Shown: in pieces, positions 36,054-46,108 of the stretch | How positions within the stretch are numbered: the stretch's first letter is position 1 | Layout: each line of letters opens with the position of its first letter | DNA from: Acidobacteriota bacterium | Lineage (GTDB): Bacteria > Acidobacteriota > Terriglobia > Acidiferrales > UBA7541 | Assembly: GCA_013289715.1 (NCBI GenBank) | Contig: JABCZJ010000012.1 | Coordinates: forward strand, 90,564 to 154,563 | DNA length: 64,000 nt | Direction of reading: 5' to 3' | Translations under genes and position numbers: made by a program | Notes under the pieces: model-generated | Told to the model about the DNA's origin: nothing | The model's input: the letters and a program-made list of their open reading frames with translations, nothing else | The model's database searches: none

Positions 36054-37241
36054 ATGTATATCAGCGCGCGAAGCAGCGATGCTCTTCCGCGACGGCTCGC
36101 GATCTTTCTCGCGCTTGTAATGAGCATTTGCGGATGCTCGTTTGCGACAGCGCAACCATCCCCCGGCAGGCTACAATCCCAGACCAAGCCACCCACTAAC
36201 GACCATGACGCATCCTCCTCAGTCAACTCATCCGACTCAGCCAATCAAGAACTCCAGACCGGAACCGACCTAACGCGCCAAGGCCACTTTCGCGAAGCGA
36301 TCCCGCATCTCCTCGCGGCGCAAGGCCGCGTCACCAACGAATTCGCCGCAGACTTCAACCTCGCGCTCTGTTACACCGCAATCAACCAGTTCGAAAAAGC
36401 GATTAGCATCCTCACCACCCTGAGCAGCGCCGCGCATCCCACCGCCGGCGTCTACAATCTCTTGGCCCAGGCGTACGTCGGGAATTCGCAACCCGAGCAA
36501 GCGTTTACAGCTCTTCAACAAGCCGCAGTCATCAGCCCTGCCAACGAAAAACTTTACGTCCTCGTCGCCGACGCCTGCATGGACCATCAGAACTACCCGC
36601 TAGGAGTGAAAGTTGTAAATCTCGGCATCGAAAATCTGCCGCACTCCGCACGCTTGTTCTACGAACGCGGTGTTTTCGAGACTCTGCTCGAACGCGGCGA
36701 CCTCGCTGCAGCCGATTTTGCCGAGGCCGCGAAGCTCGCGCCCGAGACAGAAATCGCCTACATGGCAATCGCGCAACAGAATTTAGTGGAAGGAAAAATT
36801 CCAGAGACGATTGCCGCCGCGCGCCAGGGCATCGCCGCTGGCCATGAGAATCACATCTTGCTCACGCTTCTGGGAGAAGCGCTCATTCGCTCTGGCGTCG
36901 CGCCCGGCCAACCGGAATTCGCCGAAGCCCAAACCGCGCTGGAAAAATCAGTGGCCGGACATCCGGACAACTCGCGCTCGCAAATTGCCCTGGCCAAAAT
37001 CTATCTGATGGCCGGCCGCTACGACGACGCCATCACCCACCTGGAAATTGCGCGCCAACTCGATCCCACCAATACTTCGGTGTACTCGCACCTAGCCGCC
37101 GCCTACCGTAAGCGGGGCCAATTGGATCAAGCCCAGAAAATGCTCGCAATCCTCGCCAATCTCAACGAAGCCCAGGCCGCGAAAATCCGCTCGGGCCCCA
37201 GCGACCATAAAGCCACCACCGCGCCGTCAAGAGTGGAATAG
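36054..37241 (+). CDS. Exported TPR protein
   Basis: About 395 aa from ATG at 36054, chosen because a signal-like segment follows (LPRRLAIFLALVMSICGCSFATAQ); a TTG at 35985 in frame is possible and neither has a clear ribosome site. From residue 75 on there are about eight tetratricopeptide repeats (for example HFREAIPHLLAAQGRV, QFEKAISILTTLSSA, RYDDAITHLEIARQLDPTN). Such proteins are scaffolds for protein-protein contacts. It converges with the first CRTAC1 gene, and a second TPR gene closes the same cluster at 42932-43930, so the pair may serve the CRTAC1 proteins. Confidence 0.8.
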   Translation: MYISARSSDALPRRLAIFLALVMSICGCSFATAQPSPGRLQSQTKPPTNDHDASSSVNSSDSANQELQTGTDLTRQGHFREAIPHLLAAQGRVTNEFAADFNLALCYTAINQFEKAISILTTLSSAAHPTAGVYNLLAQAYVGNSQPEQAFTALQQAAVISPANEKLYVLVADACMDHQNYPLGVKVVNLGIENLPHSARLFYERGVFETLLERGDLAAADFAEAAKLAPETEIAYMAIAQQNLVEGKIPETIAAARQGIAAGHENHILLTLLGEALIRSGVAPGQPEFAEAQTALEKSVAGHPDNSRSQIALAKIYLMAGRYDDAITHLEIARQLDPTNTSVYSHLAAAYRKRGQLDQAQKMLAILANLNEAQAAKIRSGPSDHKATTAPSRVE

Positions 37242-37256
37242 TCAGCGCATCTCAAT

Positions 37257-38990
37257 TTATCGCGTCTTGGCGGCAACGCGCGGAAACGGCCGCTCCACCA
37301 ACCCCTCGCCTTCGTTCACCGAAATAATCTGATCGCTCTTGATCCCAGCAAGTTTCGTCACCACCCCGCTAGGCCACTTAATCTCCAGCGCCTCCACCGT
37401 CGCGTGCGCTCCCAATCCAAAATGCAGCCGCGGATCCTGCGCCGATTGGTAGCTCATCCCACCCTCACGCTGATCGTAAAGCGTCAAATCGCCCGCCGTG
37501 AGCTTCACCCGCGCCCCCACTCCATCCCGATTCGATTTCGTCCCAATCAGAAAAATCTCCAGCCAGTGATTCGCGTTGCCTCCGTCATTCCGCAACAGCT
37601 GCGCCAGCTCCCCATTGTTGTTCACCAGCACGTCCAAATCGCCGTCGTTGTCAAAATCCCCAATCGCCGCGCCCCTGCTCACCCGCGGACGCACGAAATC
37701 CGCTCCCAGCCGGTTGCTCACATTCTCGAAAATCCCTCGCCCCGTATTGCGAAACATCAGCTTAGGCTCGGCATAGCGCACCTCGCCGCGATACCGCTCG
37801 ATATTGTCCAAAATATGCCCGTCGCACATGAAAATGTCGCGCCAGCCGTCGTTGTCATAATCCATGAATCGCGTCCCGAACCCGCTCATGTGAAACGTCG
37901 CATACGAAATCTTCGACCGCAGCGTCGCATCATCAAACACTCCGCCGCCCATGTTCTGATAAAACCGCGCCAGCTGCGAATCCAGGTGCGTCACGATCAA
38001 ATCCATCCGCCCGCTTCCGCTCGCGTCGGCCGCGTCCACTCCCATTCCCGCTTCCGACGTACCGTCCATGCTCACCGCAACGCCGGCCATATACCCCACT
38101 TCGCGAAAAGTTCCGTCGCGATTGTTGTGAAATAAAAAATTTGGCATCGAATCGTTCGCGACGAAAATGTCCTGCCAACCGTCGTCGTCGTAATCAAAAG
38201 TCACTACGCCCAATCCGTTCCCCGGCTTTGCTCCCACACCCGATCGCACGCTCACATCCGTAAACGTCCCATCGCCATTGTTGTGAAAAAGTGTCGGAGC
38301 CTGCCCGTGATAATTGTCCGGGTGGCAATAACTGCGCAGGCCCGGCCCATGATCGCCGCACCAGAAATTGTTGTCCGGCGCCCAATCCACGTAGTTCGCA
38401 ATTACCAGATCCAGCCGCCCGTCGTTGTCGTAATCAAACCACGCGGCGCTCGATCCCCAGCGGCCGGAATTCTCCACTCCCACCTTCGCCGTCACGTCCG
38501 TAAAAGTTCCGTCGCCATTATTATGGAAAAGAATGCAGCGCCCATACCCCAACACAAAAAGATCCGGAAATCCGTCGTTGTCGTAATCGCCCACCGCGAC
38601 GCCCATCCCAAATAATCCTTCCGCTCCTACGCCCGCCTTCAACGTCACATCGGTGAACGTCCCGTCGCCATTGTTCCGATACAGCGCGCTTTGCAGCCGG
38701 TGCTTCGGTGTGTACAGCCGCGTCGCCGCGCCGTTCACCAGATACAAATCCATCAATCCGTTCTGGTCGTAATCAATCCAGCCGCACCCGGATCCCATCG
38801 TCTCAATCAAATATTTTTCCGTCGACGCGGCATTGTCGTGCTGAAAAGTAATTCCAGCCGCGGCTGCCACATCAACATAAGTCACGGGAATAGACGCTCC
38901 CGCACCATTCCAGGCGGATCGCGGCGCCGCCAAAACCGCACCCACGGACTTCAACAAATCGCGCCTCGAAATATTGAAATGTCTCGGCAC
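37257..38990 (-). CDS. CRTAC1-type protein (FG-GAP/VCBS repeats plus ASPIC/UnbV), Tat-exported
   Basis: 577 aa, GTG start at 38990 without a clear ribosome site. A Tat signal (ISRRDLLKSVGAVLAAP) is followed by repeated calcium-binding propeller blades with DYDNDGFPDLF and [11 protein letters not shown] units. The C-terminus is an ASPIC/UnbV domain (GTKSNRDGVGARVKLTAGD, GMSYQSAQDPRLHFGLG). These proteins are frequent in Acidobacteria; a beta-propeller adhesion or binding role is assumed and no enzymatic activity is known. It is the first of three paralogues in tandem, this one on the opposite strand from the other two. Confidence 0.88.
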   Translation of the reverse strand: MPRHFNISRRDLLKSVGAVLAAPRSAWNGAGASIPVTYVDVAAAAGITFQHDNAASTEKYLIETMGSGCGWIDYDQNGLMDLYLVNGAATRLYTPKHRLQSALYRNNGDGTFTDVTLKAGVGAEGLFGMGVAVGDYDNDGFPDLFVLGYGRCILFHNNGDGTFTDVTAKVGVENSGRWGSSAAWFDYDNDGRLDLVIANYVDWAPDNNFWCGDHGPGLRSYCHPDNYHGQAPTLFHNNGDGTFTDVSVRSGVGAKPGNGLGVVTFDYDDDGWQDIFVANDSMPNFLFHNNRDGTFREVGYMAGVAVSMDGTSEAGMGVDAADASGSGRMDLIVTHLDSQLARFYQNMGGGVFDDATLRSKISYATFHMSGFGTRFMDYDNDGWRDIFMCDGHILDNIERYRGEVRYAEPKLMFRNTGRGIFENVSNRLGADFVRPRVSRGAAIGDFDNDGDLDVLVNNNGELAQLLRNDGGNANHWLEIFLIGTKSNRDGVGARVKLTAGDLTLYDQREGGMSYQSAQDPRLHFGLGAHATVEALEIKWPSGVVTKLAGIKSDQIISVNEGEGLVERPFPRVAAKTR

Positions 38991-39119
38991 CGGAAAAAAC
39001 TCGCTATGCGCTCCGAAAAAGTTGACAACGCTGGTAGCCTACATCAGAGGTCGCGCACCGTGCAGGGATTCTTGGCTCATCGCTCTAGCAAAACTTCTCC
39101 CGAAGCTGGCCGAAGCTAA

Positions 39120-40874
39120 ATGTCCATCCGCTCCGCCGCGAAAATAATCGCCCTCGTGTTGTTTTTACCGTGGTCGTTTCACGTCGCTGTTCACGCCACC
39201 GCACGGCGACAACCCGCCACCATCACAATCCCGCAATCCACTCCGCCCGCGCCCCCAAGAATTCATTTCGTGGATATCGCCTCCCAAGCCGGCCTAACCG
39301 CCCGCACCGAATACGGCGGCGACCGCATAAAAAAGTACATCATCGAAAGTACCGGCTCGGGCGCCGCCGTGATTGATTACGACAACGATGGCGGGCCCGA
39401 CATTTTCCTGGTCAACGGCAGCACCCTCGAAGGTTTCCCCAAGGGCCAGGAACCCACCAGCCACCTCTATCACAATAATCGCGACGGCACTTTCACCGAC
39501 GTCACCGCAAAAGCTGGCGTCGCCCTCACCGGATGGGGCCAAGGCGTCTGCGCCGGCGATTACGACAACGACGGCTTCACCGATCTCTTTGTCACTTTCT
39601 GGGGTCACAACGTGTTACTCCGCAACAATGGCGACGGCACGTTCACCGACGTCACCAAAAAATCCGGCCTCGCACACGAAGACACACGCTGGAGCACCGG
39701 CTGCTCCTTCGTGGACTACGATCGCGACGGCCACCTCGATCTTTTCGTCGCGCGCTACGTTGATTTCGACCCCGCACAACTGAACGATCCCTCCAGCGCC
39801 TCCGCCTGCGATTGGAAAGGTCAGCCGGTTTTCTGCGGCCCCATGGGCCTGAAAGGCACGCGCAACGAGCTCTATCACAACAATGGCGACGGCACTTTCA
39901 CCGACGTCTCCGACAAATTAATCCTGAAAGACAATGTGCCGCACTACTGCTTCACCCCCCTCGCCGCCGATTTCGAAAATAACGGCTGGCCGGACATCTA
40001 CGTCTCCTGCGATTCCTCCCCCAATCTTTTCTTCCACAATAATCGTGACGGCAGTTTCACCGACGTCGCTCTCAATGCCGGCGTCGCCTACAACGAAGAC
40101 GGACACACCCAAGCCGGCATGGGCGTAGACGCCGGCGACTACGACGGCGACGGCTGGCTCGACATCATCAAAACAAATTTCTCCGACGACAGCTCCACTC
40201 TCTACCGCAACAATCACGATGGCACCTTCACCGACGCCACTCTCCATGCAGGCCTCGGCGGCAACGTACAATTCCTGGGCTGGGGAGCTCTCTTCGTGGA
40301 TGTGGATAACGACGGTTGGCCAGACATCGTAATCGTGAATGGTCACGTCTATCCCGAAATCGAAGGCAAAGGTCTGCTGAGCTCTTTCCGCGAACGAAAA
40401 TTAATCTACTGGAATGAGCGCAACGGCAAATTCAAGGATGTTTCGCTCGACGCAGGCCCCGGCATCATCAAACCATTCAACAGCCACGGCCTGGTCGCCG
40501 CCGATTTTCGCAATGACGGCAGCGTCCAGCTTCTCGTAAATAACAGTTACGACGCGCCTAGCCTCCTGAAAAACGACGCTCTCCAAGGAAACTGGCTAAC
40601 CGTAAAATTAATCGGAACAAAATCCAATCGCGACGCAATCGGCGCCCGCGTCACTCTGCACGCCGATGGCCGCCAGCAACTGCAAGAAGTCCGCAGCGGC
40701 GGCAGCTACATTTCGCAAAGTGATTTGCGCCTGCATTTCGGCGTAGGCCACGCCGCAGCAATCGACAGCCTGCAGATCAGCTGGCCCAGCGGCCAGAAGC
40801 AAGAATTAAAAAATGTCCCAGCAAACAAAATCGTCATAATCAAAGAAGGCGCAGGATTCGTCGCGCATCCGTAA
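39120..40874 (+). CDS. CRTAC1-type protein (FG-GAP/VCBS plus ASPIC/UnbV), second copy
   Basis: 584 aa. A Sec signal (AAKIIALVLFLPWSFHVAVHA) instead of a Tat signal. Repeated blades such as [31 protein letters not shown] and VDVDNDGWPDIVIVNGHVYP, then ASPIC/UnbV at the C-terminus (GTKSNRDAIGARVTLHADG, GGSYISQSDLRLHFGVG). The Asp-rich loops would bind calcium. A Cys pair in CDWKGQPVFCGPMG may form a disulfide. It is divergent from the first copy and 50 bp before the third. No good ribosome site is visible at the ATG. Confidence 0.88.
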   Translation: MSIRSAAKIIALVLFLPWSFHVAVHATARRQPATITIPQSTPPAPPRIHFVDIASQAGLTARTEYGGDRIKKYIIESTGSGAAVIDYDNDGGPDIFLVNGSTLEGFPKGQEPTSHLYHNNRDGTFTDVTAKAGVALTGWGQGVCAGDYDNDGFTDLFVTFWGHNVLLRNNGDGTFTDVTKKSGLAHEDTRWSTGCSFVDYDRDGHLDLFVARYVDFDPAQLNDPSSASACDWKGQPVFCGPMGLKGTRNELYHNNGDGTFTDVSDKLILKDNVPHYCFTPLAADFENNGWPDIYVSCDSSPNLFFHNNRDGSFTDVALNAGVAYNEDGHTQAGMGVDAGDYDGDGWLDIIKTNFSDDSSTLYRNNHDGTFTDATLHAGLGGNVQFLGWGALFVDVDNDGWPDIVIVNGHVYPEIEGKGLLSSFRERKLIYWNERNGKFKDVSLDAGPGIIKPFNSHGLVAADFRNDGSVQLLVNNSYDAPSLLKNDALQGNWLTVKLIGTKSNRDAIGARVTLHADGRQQLQEVRSGGSYISQSDLRLHFGVGHAAAIDSLQISWPSGQKQELKNVPANKIVIIKEGAGFVAHP

Positions 40875-40924
40875 AGTAGTCTGCAGCAATGTCACTCGCG
40901 CAATGGAATCAGGAGGCACGCTGC

Positions 40925-42649
<1,725 letters not shown>

Positions 42650-42659
42650 CACCGCGACC

Positions 42660-42910
42660 CGTTTTCCTGGCACAGCCTTCAGGCTGTGCGGCTGGAATTA
42701 CCACACGAAGAGAATTGCAGTAAATCTTCTCCGCGCCCGCCGCTCGTTGGGCGCCGCTGCCTGGGAACGCCAATCTCCCGATTGGCGACCCGTACCACCG
42801 TGCCGGCACGAGTTGGTAGGGGCGCTCCTTGCTGCGCCCCAGTTTGCCACGCTGTCAGTCGGTCGCCGTCTCCGATTTGCCTCCGGCTCTCTCCGTGCCC
42901 TCTGTGTTAA
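42660..42910. repeat. Cluster of intergenic hairpins and CTCTGTG phrase, copy 3
   Basis: CACAGCCttcaGGCTGTG (about 42671-42688) and CGCCAATCtcccGATTGGCG (about 42769-42788) are perfect hairpins. The stretch ends in CTCCGTGCCCTCTGTGTTAAATC, in parts the same phrase as at 53497, 57117, 61320 and 63690. It fills the gap between the convergent third CRTAC1 and second TPR genes. Confidence 0.6.
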
Positions 42911-42931
42911 ATCTTTTGACTTGTCCGCCCG

Positions 42932-43930
42932 CTACTGCGGCCTCCCCGAACCCTCCCGCGCCTGCGCCTTAATCTCCGCCTCACGCTGCAACGCCATCTC
43001 CCGCTCCGCATCCGCCTTCCTTCCCACCCGCGCATAAGCAATCGAAAGCTGATAATGCCCCGCCGGATCCGCCGCCTCCATCTTGACGTACGACTCGAGC
43101 GGCCCCACCGCCTCCGAATTTTTCCCCGCCGCATTCAAAGCCATCCCCAATCCCAGATACGCCTCCTCAAATCCCGAATCCATGTTCAGCGCCCGCGAAA
43201 AATGCGCAATCGCCTCGTCCCACTGCTGCGCCTGCCGCGCAATATCTCCCAACATAAATTCCGCCGCCGCATTGTTCGGATCGATCGCCAGCTCCGCATC
43301 AAACTGCTTCTTCGCTTCTTCCACCGCCGGCGGTTGCTTCGAAAGCAAAATCCTCCCCAACCGGTAATGAATTTCCGGCAATTTCGGATTCGCCTCCAAA
43401 ATCTTCCGATACTCCGCCGCCGCCTCGTCCCATTTTTCCTGCGACTCAAGCCCCTCGGCATCCAGCTTGTGCGCCTGGTAAGACCCCGGCGCCGAACTCA
43501 CCAAATCCTGCTCCGAGCGATTCGCCAACTCCGAAAAATAGTGAATCGTCACATACAAGACTTCCGGATTGTGCGGATACTCGCGGTTCAGCAACAGCAA
43601 GGTATCGACGGTCGTCTGCACCTGATCGAGACTCATCGCACACCGCGCGCTAGCCATAGCAGCCTCAAATTTCAGCTGCTTATCCGTCAAATGCGGGATG
43701 GCCTTCTTCAAAAGCGGCAAAGCCTCGCGGCATCGTCCCTTCTCCGCGAACCCAATCCCCTGCGCCGCCGACACCGCATAATCCACACCCGCTGCGCTCT
43801 TCGAAGTCGGCGCGGAAGCCGATGCGGTGGCCTGCGCTGGCGCCGACGCCTGCGCCCCCGCCACACCACAAGGCGCAAAAATTCCCGCAATCAAAAAGGT
43901 AGCAAGCAGCAAACAGGTCGGCCTGATCAT
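42932..43930 (-). CDS. Exported TPR protein, second
   Basis: 332 aa. ATG at 43930 starts a signal peptide (MIRPTCLLLATFLIAGIFAPCGVAGAQ); an upstream in-frame start adds 35 residues with no support. An Ala/Ser-rich linker is followed by TPR units (CREALPLLKKAIPHLTDKQ, KWDEAAAEYRKILEANPKL, QWDEAIAHFSRALNMDSGF) and ends in a charged helix rich in Glu/Arg/Gln. No enzyme motif is seen. With the TPR protein at 36054 it brackets the CRTAC1 trio. The leader is short with TATAGT about 6 bp upstream of the ATG, so translation may be leaderless or the start may differ. Confidence 0.8.
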   Translation of the reverse strand: MIRPTCLLLATFLIAGIFAPCGVAGAQASAPAQATASASAPTSKSAAGVDYAVSAAQGIGFAEKGRCREALPLLKKAIPHLTDKQLKFEAAMASARCAMSLDQVQTTVDTLLLLNREYPHNPEVLYVTIHYFSELANRSEQDLVSSAPGSYQAHKLDAEGLESQEKWDEAAAEYRKILEANPKLPEIHYRLGRILLSKQPPAVEEAKKQFDAELAIDPNNAAAEFMLGDIARQAQQWDEAIAHFSRALNMDSGFEEAYLGLGMALNAAGKNSEAVGPLESYVKMEAADPAGHYQLSIAYARVGRKADAEREMALQREAEIKAQAREGSGRPQ

Positions 43931-44044
43931 GAACTGACTATAGATGGAAACGCGACGTGCTGCCACGGTCTCGGCACAATTTTCGCACGACCGCGAATTG
44001 AAAAACCCGTTCCAGAAGAACGCTCCCCAAGACATGTCCCGCCA

Positions 44045-45892
44045 TCACGCAATCCCCGCCCGCACCCGAGCCGCCACAATCACCTCAGTCATCACATCGC
44101 GATACTTCTCGAAAGTATCATCCACCACGGTAATCGTCGGAATCGTGTGCTTCTCCTCCGGCATCGTCGGCTTGAATTTGGCGAACCCGTCTTCATGCAC
44201 GCCCGTACTCCCGCGCCCCGGAGCAGGACGGCTCAAGTGCTCGAACGACCGCGCATACTTCGTCAAAGCCGCCGGATAAGCCGGCGACCGCGGCACTTGG
44301 TACACGGGAATGCAAGACATCAGCGCGTCGTAATGCATTTCCCCGACCGCCAGAACTCCCGGATATTTCGCGCGCAATTCCTTCACCAGCTCGACAGTCC
44401 CCTCATACATTCCGCCGCTCAAATTGTTGACCCACGCCCCCGCGATATCCAAAAAATAGGCATCCACATGGTACTGCTCAATCACTTCCGAAATCCGCCC
44501 CGCCAGATATTCTCGCCACGAAGGAACAGCAAGATTCATGAACGCGCCCCAACCGTCGTTGCTGCGGTCGTTGTCCATGTCCACCCAATCATTCGCGAAA
44601 TCATCTCCATCGATCCGCACCGTCTGCGCATTCGCAACTTTCGCGTACATGGAATGATTCCGGTTTGCCACATTCGCGCCAAACATCGGCATCATCCGGA
44701 ATCCCAGCCTCTGCCCTTTCTCGATCAGGGCGCGAAATCCTTCCTCGCCCCCCAGGCGCGGATCGGCCTTATACAGCGGATAATTCCAGTAATACCGCCC
44801 ATCCCAAGCCGGCAGAAAAACGAGCACCCGCTTCGCCGGAATCTGCGTCGCGGCCCACTGCAACGTCCTCCCGATTTTCGCGTAGTCGTTGTAAATGTAT
44901 CCGGTCCAGTGCATCCCGTGAATCGAAAGCACCAGCGCAATTTCCCGAAACCACTCCGGCACATCCGTCCTCTTCTCCCAGTCCGGAATCTGAAACGCCC
45001 TCTCCACATGATCGAAATGCATCCGCGAAGCTGCGTCCATGCTCGGCGCTTTCCCCACCCGCCACGCCGGACTTTCAATCTTGTTGCTCTTCTCCCACCC
45101 CTCGCGCTCGTAGATCAATTCGGCGCGATATCCCTCATCCCCCGGCTGCAAATAAAATCGCGTAGCCCGCACCTGTTCATCACGCGCCGAAAGATAGAAG
45201 AATTCTCCGCTGTCTTTCTGAATCACCACCAGCGGCGTAGTCATCCCGCCAAAAAGATACGGATGCTCCTTCAAAATCTCGTTATCCTTCGGATCGAAAA
45301 ACTTGTTGCACGAAACCGACACTTGCCCTCGCGGCACTCCGCGTACAATTGAAGTCAACGATTTAATCGGCCGGTCCGTTTCCGCAGACACCTTCCACTC
45401 AAAATAATCGCCGCTCTTCCGCGCCCGCGCGACCACGCTGCCAGGAGCCTTCATCTGGTCCCCGGCCCACACCAAATTCGAGCAGCGCATCTCAAATCCA
45501 TCCGCCGTTTTTTCCACCGTCATGCTCGCGCGATCCAGTCCGTAACAATCTTCAAACGTGTGCAATCGAAACGAGAACAGCAACCCTTGAAACGCGACGG
45601 ACGGCTCCGGAAAATCAAACCCAAACTTGAAGAAACTCTGCCCCCGCGGCGGCACGTACACCCCATCATTACAAGTCAGCGCCACAATCTCGCCATCAGC
45701 AACGCCGGACAACGCTGCGGGCGTCGCGCCACGCGGAGCGGTTCCGTGCTCCAAAGTCGCGCCGTCGGCGCACGCATCATGTGGCGACGCCTCAGCCGCG
45801 CGCGCACCGTCCAGTTTCCGCAAGACCACCGACGAGGCCCCCGCAACCACACTCGTCTTCAATAATTCCCTGCGCGAAATCTTGTCAGTCAT
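44045..45892 (-). CDS. Tat-exported TIM-barrel glycoside hydrolase-like protein (DUF6259-like)
   Basis: 615 aa. ATG at 45892 with AGGAAGG upstream; a longer in-frame frame is not supported. Tat signal ISRRELLKTSVVAGASSVVL. The second half resembles a TIM-barrel sugar hydrolase: VLVFLPAWDGRYYWNYPLY, GFRMMPMFGANVANRNH, WREYLAGRISEVIEQYHVD, then DAYFLDIAGAW with a likely catalytic Asp, and LAVGEMHYDAL with a conserved Glu. I relate it to DUF6259 proteins from memory; the substrate is unknown. It lies 152 bp past the stop of another Tat-exported glycosidase-like gene on the same strand, separated by repeats. Confidence 0.6.
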   Translation of the reverse strand: MTDKISRRELLKTSVVAGASSVVLRKLDGARAAEASPHDACADGATLEHGTAPRGATPAALSGVADGEIVALTCNDGVYVPPRGQSFFKFGFDFPEPSVAFQGLLFSFRLHTFEDCYGLDRASMTVEKTADGFEMRCSNLVWAGDQMKAPGSVVARARKSGDYFEWKVSAETDRPIKSLTSIVRGVPRGQVSVSCNKFFDPKDNEILKEHPYLFGGMTTPLVVIQKDSGEFFYLSARDEQVRATRFYLQPGDEGYRAELIYEREGWEKSNKIESPAWRVGKAPSMDAASRMHFDHVERAFQIPDWEKRTDVPEWFREIALVLSIHGMHWTGYIYNDYAKIGRTLQWAATQIPAKRVLVFLPAWDGRYYWNYPLYKADPRLGGEEGFRALIEKGQRLGFRMMPMFGANVANRNHSMYAKVANAQTVRIDGDDFANDWVDMDNDRSNDGWGAFMNLAVPSWREYLAGRISEVIEQYHVDAYFLDIAGAWVNNLSGGMYEGTVELVKELRAKYPGVLAVGEMHYDALMSCIPVYQVPRSPAYPAALTKYARSFEHLSRPAPGRGSTGVHEDGFAKFKPTMPEEKHTIPTITVVDDTFEKYRDVMTEVIVAARVRAGIA

Positions 45893-45935
45893 AAACCTTC
45901 CTCGGATGGACACAACCTGCAACGTCAGAGCGGTT

Positions 45936-46080
45936 TGCGTAGCGCCGGCGTCCCGCCGGCTCTTTTCCGCGGTACCATGTCGCCGCCAATCACCTAACCA
46001 GCGCCGGAGGCACGGCATAAGCTAGCCCAGCCCGGAAGGGCTGAGAAAAATCGCAAAAAAACCCGAGCACCGTAGGTGCG
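45936..46080. repeat. Three intergenic hairpins between two exported hydrolase-like genes
   Basis: GCCGGCGtccCGCCGGC (45944-45960) with a TCTTTT tail belongs to the GTAGCGCC family. CAGCCCggaaGGGCTG (46028-46043) and GCACCgtaGGTGC (46067-46079), separated by an A-rich linker, form a different two-hairpin element that I recall as common between genes of environmental bacteria. Confidence 0.6.
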
Positions 46081-46108
46081 ACAGAAGCCAACGCTCAAAA
46101 CATCAATC

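Noticed and set aside
36501..36514. AAGCGTTTACAG, a partial LacI-type match
   Set aside because: Lies inside the TPR coding sequence and is poorly symmetric; likely chance.
43055..45352. 765-aa plus-strand open frame
   Set aside because: Spans two opposite-strand genes and the gap between them; His/Arg/Pro-rich as expected for antisense frames in GC-rich DNA.
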